Notes under the pieces: generated by a model
What the model saw: only the letters and a program-made list of their open reading frames with translations
Database searches by the model: none
Told to the model about the DNA's origin: nothing
In this document: positions 1 through 4,717 of the stretch, in pieces
How positions within the stretch are numbered: the stretch's first letter is position 1
Layout: each line of letters starts with the position of its first letter
Translations under genes and position numbers: made by a program
Assembly (NCBI GenBank): GCA_024762375.1
Contig: JANTHQ010000148.1
Location: 1-5,747 of the forward strand
Direction of reading: 5' to 3'
Length of the DNA stretch: 5,747 bases
From: Anaerolineaceae bacterium
Lineage (GTDB): Bacteria; Chloroflexota; Anaerolineae; 4572-78

Positions 1-1272
1 CCGGCCACGCTGGCCACCGCCAGCACCGATGCGCTGCTGGCATCGTTCCGCACGGCAGATGACCCGCACGCCGATGCGCTGCAGCCTTTGGCCGATGCGG
101 ATGTGATGGCCGGCATCGCCTTCGCCCGCTCGTTGAGCATGGAAATGCCCGTTCCCGTTCCCCATGATGGGGTGCTGACCGGCACAGTCATAAACGGCAC
201 AACCGGCGACCCCGTGCCCAACATTCCCCTGACGCTTTATACTGTTTCGGCAGAAGGTTCATTGCTCGAAACCGCCGAAGGGAGCAGCGGCGCCGACGGT
301 ACTTTCCGCTTCGAAAAAGTTCGGCGAGAGCACACCGCCAATTTCGTGCTTGAGGCAGTTTATAACGATGTCCATTACTTTTCCGATGGCTCGGCTGTTT
401 TCCTGCCGGACAGCACCGAAACCACACTCGATATCAATGTTTATGAAACAACCGATGACCCGTCGGTTGTAACGCCGACCACACTGCACCGCATTGTGGC
501 ATTCGTGCCCGATTTTATCAGCATTACCGATATTTATGTTTATTCAAACAACAGCGATAAAACATTTGTGGGCAAAATGGGCGCCGACGGCATGCCGGAA
601 ACAGTGCGCATCAGTGTGCCCGAAAATGCACAAGAAGTGTCGTTCCAATTTGGCTCAGCCCGAGAAACGGATGCAAACATTTACGTCGATTCGCGCCCGG
701 TGACACCCGGTGCTGAAAATTATTCGCTGGCCGTGAGCTACGGCATTCCCATTGATGGGAAATCGGCCACCATCAAAACCAAATTGCTCGATGCGATTCC
801 GGCTGTAAACCTGCTGGTGACCGACCAAGGCGAAACGGTATCGAGTAAACAAATGCAGCGTTTGGAAGACCGGGCAATTCAAGGTAGCACCTACCAGCAG
901 TGGAAGGGCGAAAATTTTGCCGCCGGTGATGAGCTGGTGATTACTTTCGACAAATTGAATAAACTCGATTTTGCCGCTGCAGGCGCAGCACCTTCGGGTG
1001 GCGCTGTGGCTGCCGGGCCCGACCAGCAAGTTTTGCAATGGTCAATTTTGGGGCTGGGCGTGCTGCTCATTGCGTTTGTGGTGATTATGACCAACCGCAC
1101 CAATCCGGCATTGGCTGTCGCCGATACGATGGAAGCCGAAAAAGCCCGGCTGGTAGCGTTGCTGCAGGAATTGGAATCCATGCACGACGAAGGCGCGGTT
1201 GATGAAGCGGTCTATCGCCGGTTGCGGGCACAATATCGCAATCAACTGAAAGACATTTTGGCACACGGATGA
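1..1272 (+). CDS. Membrane-anchored beta-sandwich protein, probable cytochrome c fusion (5' partial)
   Basis: The frame is open from the first base, so the true start lies outside the window; a TTG at 88 is only an internal possibility. Numbering residues from that TTG: the stretch up to about residue 17, ending ADADVMAGIAFARSL, resembles the C-terminal helix of a class I cytochrome c, but any CXXCH heme site would be upstream and is not visible. Residues about 28-116 look like a carboxypeptidase-regulatory-like (transthyretin-type) beta-sandwich, opening LTGTVINGTTGDPVPNIPLT. Residues about 120-300 form a second, probably beta-rich, extracytoplasmic region. A Gly/Ala linker leads to one membrane helix at about 315-334, then a charged helical tail (348-394, ELESMHDEGAVDEAVYRRLR) resembling SHOCT-type short C-terminal domains. 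The stop overlaps the ccmA start, implying cotranscription and coupled translation. Function is unknown; a client cytochrome or a maturation accessory protein are both inferences. Confidence 0.72.
   Translation, partial: PATLATASTDALLASFRTADDPHADALQPLADADVMAGIAFARSLSMEMPVPVPHDGVLTGTVINGTTGDPVPNIPLTLYTVSAEGSLLETAEGSSGADGTFRFEKVRREHTANFVLEAVYNDVHYFSDGSAVFLPDSTETTLDINVYETTDDPSVVTPTTLHRIVAFVPDFISITDIYVYSNNSDKTFVGKMGADGMPETVRISVPENAQEVSFQFGSARETDANIYVDSRPVTPGAENYSLAVSYGIPIDGKSATIKTKLLDAIPAVNLLVTDQGETVSSKQMQRLEDRAIQGSTYQQWKGENFAAGDELVITFDKLNKLDFAAAGAAPSGGAVAAGPDQQVLQWSILGLGVLLIAFVVIMTNRTNPALAVADTMEAEKARLVALLQELESMHDEGAVDEAVYRRLRAQYRNQLKDILAHG
1269..1272 (+). other. ATGA stop/start overlap coupling gene 1 to ccmA
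   Basis: The ccmA start codon ATG (1269-1271) shares bases with the upstream TGA stop (1270-1272). No convincing Shine-Dalgarno sequence lies in the 20 bases before it. This arrangement is typical of translational coupling by terminating ribosomes. Confidence 0.85.
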
Positions 1273-1955
1273 TAAAAGTTCGCAATTTGGTCAAAGCATT
1301 TGGAACGCGAGTTGTACTGCGCAACATCTCGTTTGATATCGCCCCCGGCGAGTTTATCACCCTGCTGGGGGTTAATGGTGCGGGGAAAACCACCCTGATG
1401 AGCATGGTTGCCACGCTGTCCAAACCGACGGCCGGCACAATTTTCATCGGGGATATGGATACCCGCGAGCATGCCGCATACATTCGGCGTTATATCGGGC
1501 TGGTATCGCACAAAACGTTGCTGTATGATGATTTGAGCGGCGAACAGAATTTGCGTTTCTATGCTCGGATGTATGATGTGCAAAACCCGTCCGAACGCAT
1601 CGAAAAAGTATTGCGCGAAGTCGGGTTGTGGGGCAGGCAGAAAGACCCGGTGCGCACATATTCGCGGGGGATGCAGCAACGGCTGGCGATTGCCCGCGCC
1701 ATTTTACACAATCCACCCATTTTACTGTTGGATGAACCGGATACCGGATTGGACCAGGGCGCAACATCAATGCTGGGCGAACTGCTGGCTGCCGTCGGTA
1801 CTGCTGAACGAACCGTGCTGATGACCACCCACAATTTGGAGCGGGGATTATCGTTGGGGCAGCGCGTGCTGATGCTTTCAGATGGCAAAATTGCCGTTGA
1901 TGCCCCCCGCGATGAAGTTTCGGTTGCAGAATTGTCCCGGTTTTACCGGCAGTAG
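1269..1955 (+). CDS. ccmA: Heme ABC exporter ATP-binding protein CcmA
   Basis: This is the cytoplasmic ATPase of the CcmAB complex, whose ATP hydrolysis releases heme-loaded CcmE from CcmC/CcmD during cytochrome c maturation (family knowledge). The 228-residue length is normal. Visible motifs are Walker A GVNGAGKT (34-41), the signature YSRGMQQR (131-138), which is a typical CcmA variant of LSGGQ, Walker B ILLLDEP (151-157) with catalytic Glu156, the D-loop around 160-162 and the H-loop His188. The Q-loop reads VSHKTLLYDDL, with Lys82 where relatives such as E. coli CcmA (GHQPG) have Gln. The ATG at 1269 overlaps the upstream stop as ATGA and has no good Shine-Dalgarno site, so translation is probably coupled. 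The following ccmB, ccmC and ccmD-like genes support CcmA over a generic ABC ATPase. Confidence 0.93.
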   Translation: MIKVRNLVKAFGTRVVLRNISFDIAPGEFITLLGVNGAGKTTLMSMVATLSKPTAGTIFIGDMDTREHAAYIRRYIGLVSHKTLLYDDLSGEQNLRFYARMYDVQNPSERIEKVLREVGLWGRQKDPVRTYSRGMQQRLAIARAILHNPPILLLDEPDTGLDQGATSMLGELLAAVGTAERTVLMTTHNLERGLSLGQRVLMLSDGKIAVDAPRDEVSVAELSRFYRQ

Positions 1956-1960
1956 CACGC

Positions 1961-1965
1961 AGGAG
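1961..1965 (+). promoter_or_regulatory. Ribosome binding site of ccmB
   Basis: AGGAG lies 10 bases before the ATG at 1976, in the 20-base gap after the ccmA stop. It supports that ATG over an in-frame GTG at 2057, which would give a protein starting nearer the conserved CcmB core but lacks such a site. Confidence 0.75.
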
Positions 1966-1975
1966 AAAAGGCGTA

Positions 1976-2713
1976 ATGCCGCAAAATCTATCTTCATCCA
2001 TATCATCCGACAGCGTCATTGCCCACCGCCCACCGCAATTTTCTTACCTGCGAAAAGTGGGTGCTATCGCCGGCAAAGACATCGCCGCAGAATTGCGCAC
2101 CAAAGAGATGATGAGCGCGATGTTTGTTTTCTCGCTGCTGGTCATCTTCATCTTCAATTTTGCATTCGACCTGCGCACCGATAACGCCAACACGCTGGCA
2201 CCGGGCGTGCTATGGGTTGCCATCGCTTTTGCGGGGATGCTCGGGCTGGGACGCAGTTTTATCACCGAGCGCGACCGGGGGTCGCTGGAAGGGCTGCTGC
2301 TCGCACCGGTTGACCGCAGCGCCATCTATTTTGGAAAATTTCTGGGCAACGTGCTGTTCATCTCGGTGGTAGAAGTTGTGATTTTACCGCTGTTTATTGT
2401 ATTTTTTAACCAGCCGCTCGATATCATCGTTCCATTGAGCGGGGTAGTGGTACTCGGAACCATCGGTTTCGCTGGTGTCGGCACACTTTTTTCGGCGATG
2501 GTTATTCATACCCGCGCCCGCGATGTGCTTTTGCCCATCATGCTTTTTCCGGTGGTTGTACCGGTGCTGCTCTCTGCGGTGCGGCTCACCGCCGGTATTT
2601 TGGACAAATTACCCTTTGAAGACGTGCAAAACTGGCTGGGGTTATTGGTTGCCTTCGATTTAATTTTTTTGGCAGTTTCATATATGATGTTTGAATATGT
2701 GGTAGAGGAGTAA
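1976..2713 (+). CDS. ccmB: Heme ABC exporter membrane permease CcmB
   Basis: This is the membrane subunit that pairs with CcmA in System I cytochrome c maturation. The 245-residue protein has about six hydrophobic segments (near residues 48-64, 75-95, 121-143, 150-177, 184-203 and 220-240). Family features include the amphipathic N-terminal KDIAAELRTKE (34-44), the GLGRSFITERDRGSLEGLLL block (90-109), which is the coupling region expected to contact the ATPase, and DVLLPIMLFPVVVPVLLSAV (183-202). The first 24 or so residues are polar and Ser-rich and extend beyond the usual CcmB start, but the start is supported by a good ribosome binding site. It lies between ccmA and ccmC with gaps of 20 and 3 bases, consistent with one operon. 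Confidence 0.93.
   Translation: MPQNLSSSISSDSVIAHRPPQFSYLRKVGAIAGKDIAAELRTKEMMSAMFVFSLLVIFIFNFAFDLRTDNANTLAPGVLWVAIAFAGMLGLGRSFITERDRGSLEGLLLAPVDRSAIYFGKFLGNVLFISVVEVVILPLFIVFFNQPLDIIVPLSGVVVLGTIGFAGVGTLFSAMVIHTRARDVLLPIMLFPVVVPVLLSAVRLTAGILDKLPFEDVQNWLGLLVAFDLIFLAVSYMMFEYVVEE
2705..2710 (+). promoter_or_regulatory. Ribosome binding site of ccmC
   Basis: GAGGAG sits in the last codons of ccmB, six bases before the ATG at 2717. The site is embedded in the upstream coding sequence, so ccmB and ccmC are expected to be translated from one message. Confidence 0.75.
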
Positions 2714-2716
2714 AAT

Positions 2717-3454
2717 ATGTCAGCAGGAACGGCGCGTTCAGCGCAGCGAGACACTTTGGGGCTGGTACTCACTGTTATCAGCGGGCTGATGATGATAACC
2801 GGGTTATATTTGGCATTGGTTTTCGCCCCCCCGGCGATGAATCTCCAAACCGCAGTCGAGCGGTTCACCCAGCGTGTTTTGTATTTCCATGTCGGCGCGG
2901 CATGGGTTGGATTTTTTGCATTTTTCATCACATTTGCCGCCGGTATCGGCTATTTGTGGCGGCGTTCCTTCTTTTGGGACAATCTGGCAAATGCCAGTGT
3001 GGAAATCGGACTGACATTTATGACGATGGTGCTGGTGACGGGTTCCATTTGGGCGAAACCGACTTGGAATACATGGTGGACATGGAGCCCCCGATTGACC
3101 ATCAGCGCCATTGGCTGGCTGATGTATATCGGCTATTTGATGCTCCGCTCGGCAATTGACAACCCGGCGCGGCGCGCGCGATTTGCGGCGGTGTATGGCA
3201 TTGTGGCGTTTATATCCGTGCCCATTAATTTTATGGCAATCCGCTGGTGGCGCGACATCCACCCGGCCGTGGTGGCATCCAGTTCCAGCGAGGGTACGGG
3301 CGGGTTTGACATGAGCCCGAACATGACGATGACTCTGATGTTCTGCATTGCGGCTTTTACCGTTTTTTACGGCACGCTGTTGTATCACCGCATGCGGCTG
3401 GGCAAAACGCAGCACGAAGTTGAAACACTCAAACAAGAAGTTTTATATCGGTAA
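2717..3454 (+). CDS. ccmC: Heme lyase/transfer protein CcmC
   Basis: CcmC binds heme at the outer face of the membrane and passes it to CcmE with help from CcmD. The protein has 245 residues with about six membrane helices (near 14-36, 54-80, 96-112, 130-143, 156-175 and 203-223). Two histidines expected to be the axial heme ligands are visible: His58 in LYFHVGAAW and His182 in RWWRDIHPAVV, equivalent to E. coli His60 and His184. Between them lies the tryptophan-rich heme-handling motif, here WNTWWTWSPRLT (117-128). The family form is close to WGTWWxWDxRLT, so Asn118 and Ser124 replace the usual Gly and acidic residue. The soluble C-terminal tail, 225-245, is charged and helical. Order after ccmA-ccmB and before a CcmD-like gene separates it from CcsA and CcmF relatives. 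Confidence 0.93.
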   Translation: MSAGTARSAQRDTLGLVLTVISGLMMITGLYLALVFAPPAMNLQTAVERFTQRVLYFHVGAAWVGFFAFFITFAAGIGYLWRRSFFWDNLANASVEIGLTFMTMVLVTGSIWAKPTWNTWWTWSPRLTISAIGWLMYIGYLMLRSAIDNPARRARFAAVYGIVAFISVPINFMAIRWWRDIHPAVVASSSSEGTGGFDMSPNMTMTLMFCIAAFTVFYGTLLYHRMRLGKTQHEVETLKQEVLYR

Positions 3455-3473
3455 AAAGTTCTTCTGGATTTTT

Positions 3474-3478
3474 GGAGG
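3474..3478 (+). promoter_or_regulatory. Ribosome binding site of the ccmD-like gene
   Basis: GGAGG lies six bases before the GTG at 3485, in the 30-base gap after ccmC. It is the main evidence that the GTG is a real start and that the small frame is translated. Confidence 0.8.
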
Positions 3479-3484
3479 TTTATT

Positions 3485-3634
3485 GTGGCAGATTTAATTT
3501 ATCTGATGATGGCATACGCAGTATTTTGGCTGTTCAGTTTTGTGCTGATATTCAGTATTTCCAATCGACAGCAAAAGTTAAATAGCGAATTGTCGATGTT
3601 GAAACAACTGTTGGAAAAAGAACCGGAAAAGTAA
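3485..3634 (+). CDS. ccmD: CcmD-family small membrane protein
   Basis: This 49-residue protein begins with GTG and reads MADLIYLMMAYAVFWLFSFV, then a polar basic turn (SNRQQK, 26-31) and a charged helix to the end. One membrane helix (about residues 5-25) followed by an R/K-rich, coiled-coil-like cytoplasmic tail is the pattern of CcmD-family proteins, where the AY..FW motif and the arginine after the helix recur. CcmD holds CcmC and CcmE together and is needed for release of holo-CcmE from the CcmC complex, with CcmAB (family knowledge). The strong GGAGG site and the position right after ccmC support the call. Sequence conservation in this family is low, so the identity rests on topology, size and position as much as on residues. 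Confidence 0.85.
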   Translation: MADLIYLMMAYAVFWLFSFVLIFSISNRQQKLNSELSMLKQLLEKEPEK

Positions 3635-3642
3635 GAGCCGAA

Positions 3643-3668
3643 ATACTCGATGCGTCCAATCGATGTAT
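3643..3668 (+). repeat. Imperfect inverted repeat after the ccmD-like gene
   Basis: ATACTCGAT (3643-3651) pairs with ATCGA plus GTAT (3659-3663 and 3665-3668), leaving T3664 as a bulge and a seven-base loop. Only three of nine pairs are G-C and no T-run follows, so it is not a convincing terminator. It could be an operator half-site pair or chance. Confidence 0.4.
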
Positions 3669-3676
3669 GGTATATT
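3667..3676 (+). repeat. Direct repeat copy 1 (ATGGTATATT)
   Basis: This ten-base sequence is repeated exactly at 3697-3706, 30 bases downstream, about three helical turns. It contains TGGTATATT, which fits an extended -10 element (TGn then a TATAAT-like hexamer), but this copy has no good -35 hexamer at 16-18 bases. Confidence 0.55.
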
Positions 3677-3677
3677 A

Positions 3678-3706
3678 CAGACATTTACCGCAAAAAATGG
3701 TATATT
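3678..3706 (+). promoter_or_regulatory. Candidate promoter for ccdA
   Basis: CAGACA (3678-3683, four of six to TTGACA), a 17-base spacer and TATATT (3701-3706, five of six to TATAAT), with an upstream TG one base before the hexamer giving an extended -10. Transcription would start near 3713 and leave a leader of about 55 bases. It would let ccdA be expressed apart from ccmABCD. Confidence 0.5.
3697..3706 (+). repeat. Direct repeat copy 2 (ATGGTATATT)
   Basis: Second exact copy of the ten-base repeat at 3667-3676. This copy supplies the extended -10 of the candidate ccdA promoter. Confidence 0.55.
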
Positions 3707-3739
3707 TCGGTGTAATGCTGGGTGTAGCGTTTGAGCGCC

Positions 3740-3752
3740 CATATCAAATATG
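3740..3752 (+). repeat. Inverted repeat CATAT-CAA-ATATG in the ccdA leader
   Basis: Perfect five-base arms around a three-base centre, lying between the predicted transcription start and the ribosome binding site. It may be a small operator, but arms this short and AT-rich also arise by chance. Confidence 0.35.
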
Positions 3753-3753
3753 T

Positions 3754-3758
3754 GAGGA
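3754..3758 (+). promoter_or_regulatory. Ribosome binding site of ccdA
   Basis: GAGGA nine bases before the ATG at 3768 supports that start codon. Confidence 0.65.
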
Positions 3759-3767
3759 AAAATAGTT

Positions 3768-4562
3768 ATGGCTCCAGAAAGTCTTACCATTCCATTGGCG
3801 TTTGCCGCCGGGTTTTTATCGTTTGCGTCGCCGTGTGTGCTGCCGCTGATACCGGTGTATCTGGGATATCTCACCGGCACAACTGTCGGTGCGGAGGATG
3901 AAAATATCAATCGGGGCATGGTGTTCATGCACGCACTGCTTTTTGTGGCGGGGTTCACTGTGATTTTTGTGGTGGTGTTTGGCGCACCGTTCGGATTTTT
4001 GGGAACATTCCTGCGCGGCACATTTTCCAGCATTCTGGTAAAAGTTGGCGGGGTTTTCCTGATACTGTTCGGTTTGCATATGGGCGGGGTTTTCCGCTGG
4101 CTGGCAAACAAAGTTGGCGAACCATTGACCACCCTCAATTACAAACTCGACATGTTCATTTTGCCGGAACGCCGCATTCAATCTGATATGGGCAGCACGC
4201 CCAGTTACTCTCGCTCGCTGTTTGTGGGGATGACCTTTGCCGCCGGTTGGACACCCTGTATCGGGCCGCTGCTCGGCGCAATTTTAACCATCGCCGCGAC
4301 GGGACAGAGTGTGGGGCAAGCAATTTTATTACTGTTCGTGTATTCGTTGGGGCTGGCGGTGCCGTTCCTGCTGACCGCGCTGCTGCTTTCGTCGGCGACG
4401 GGTTTGCTCAAACGCCTCAACCGGCACATGCACGCTATCGAAATTATCAGCGCTATCTTTTTGGTTACCATCGGCGTGCTGCTGGTTTCCGACCAGTTTA
4501 CCGCGCTGTTCAACACCACATTCAGCAGTATGGCGCCCGCGTGGCTCATCGAGCGGCTGTAA
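3768..4562 (+). CDS. ccdA: Cytochrome c biogenesis thiol-disulfide transporter CcdA
   Basis: CcdA (DsbD transmembrane-domain family) carries electrons from cytoplasmic thioredoxin across the membrane to extracytoplasmic thioredoxin-like proteins such as CcmG/ResA, which keep apocytochrome CXXCH cysteines reduced. The 264-residue protein has about six membrane helices and exactly two cysteines, at the family positions: Cys23 in FASPCVLPLIPVYLGYLTG and Cys164 in GWTPCIGPLLGAIL. These form the redox pair in inverted-repeat halves. The half-joining loop (about 109-148) seems some 15 residues longer than in compact CcdA proteins, and includes PERRIQSDMG. Neighbouring ccm genes support the cytochrome c role. 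The gene has its own candidate promoter and a terminator right behind it. Its reductase partner is not in the window. Confidence 0.93.
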   Translation: MAPESLTIPLAFAAGFLSFASPCVLPLIPVYLGYLTGTTVGAEDENINRGMVFMHALLFVAGFTVIFVVVFGAPFGFLGTFLRGTFSSILVKVGGVFLILFGLHMGGVFRWLANKVGEPLTTLNYKLDMFILPERRIQSDMGSTPSYSRSLFVGMTFAAGWTPCIGPLLGAILTIAATGQSVGQAILLLFVYSLGLAVPFLLTALLLSSATGLLKRLNRHMHAIEIISAIFLVTIGVLLVSDQFTALFNTTFSSMAPAWLIERL

Positions 4563-4580
4563 ACCGGAAAAACCTTTTCG

Positions 4581-4608
4581 CGCCCGGAAATCTTCCGGGC
4601 GTTTTTTT
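4581..4608 (+). terminator. Intrinsic terminator after ccdA
   Basis: A perfect nine-base stem, CGCCCGGAA (4581-4589) with TTCCGGGCG (4593-4601), a three-base loop and seven T residues (4602-4608). It begins 18 bases after the ccdA stop and cleanly ends the cytochrome c maturation transcript before mutL. Confidence 0.93.
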
Positions 4609-4635
4609 ATTGGGCAACTGCCGTCCGGGTGATTT

Positions 4636-4664
4636 TTGGCAATTCGCTTGCAATGAATTATGAT
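4636..4664 (+). promoter_or_regulatory. Candidate housekeeping promoter of mutL
   Basis: TTGGCA (4636-4641), a 17-base spacer and TATGAT (4659-4664); each hexamer matches the sigma-70 type consensus at five of six positions. It lies just after the ccdA terminator, and the predicted start near 4671 would leave a leader of about 47 bases to the GTG at 4718, or about 8 bases to the ATG at 4679. Confidence 0.7.
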
Positions 4665-4717
4665 ACTGTCATCGGTGCATGTGCGCCGACCGAAACGCCA
4701 ACAGATCGGGGAAATTT

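Larger units (their letters stand above)
3635..3767 (+). other. Intergenic region ahead of ccdA
   Basis: This 133-base gap is AT-rich compared with the genes and holds no coding frame I would support. In order it contains an imperfect hairpin (3643-3668), two copies of a 10-base direct repeat (3667 and 3697), a candidate promoter (3678-3706), a 13-base inverted repeat (3740-3752) and the ccdA ribosome binding site (3754-3758). No T-tract terminator follows the ccmD-like gene, so read-through into ccdA is possible as well. Confidence 0.6.

Noticed and set aside
88..90. TTG as the real start of the first gene
   Set aside because: The frame is open to the left edge, the residues before it (DDPHADALQP) continue a cytochrome-like pattern, and no ribosome binding site precedes the TTG.
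655..1038. Reverse-strand open frame opposite the first gene (127 codons)
   Set aside because: The forward frame is continuous, has a membrane helix and is coupled to ccmA, while the reverse product shows no recognisable features.
2804..3436. Long reverse-strand open frame opposite ccmC (210 codons)
   Set aside because: It mirrors a clearly recognised gene, has a Cys/His/Arg-rich composition without any fold-like pattern, and lacks a ribosome binding site; it is a by-product of codon bias.
3635..3670. Intrinsic terminator after the ccmD-like gene
   Set aside because: The hairpin is bulged, AT-rich and has no following T-run, so it does not meet the pattern seen clearly at 4581-4608.
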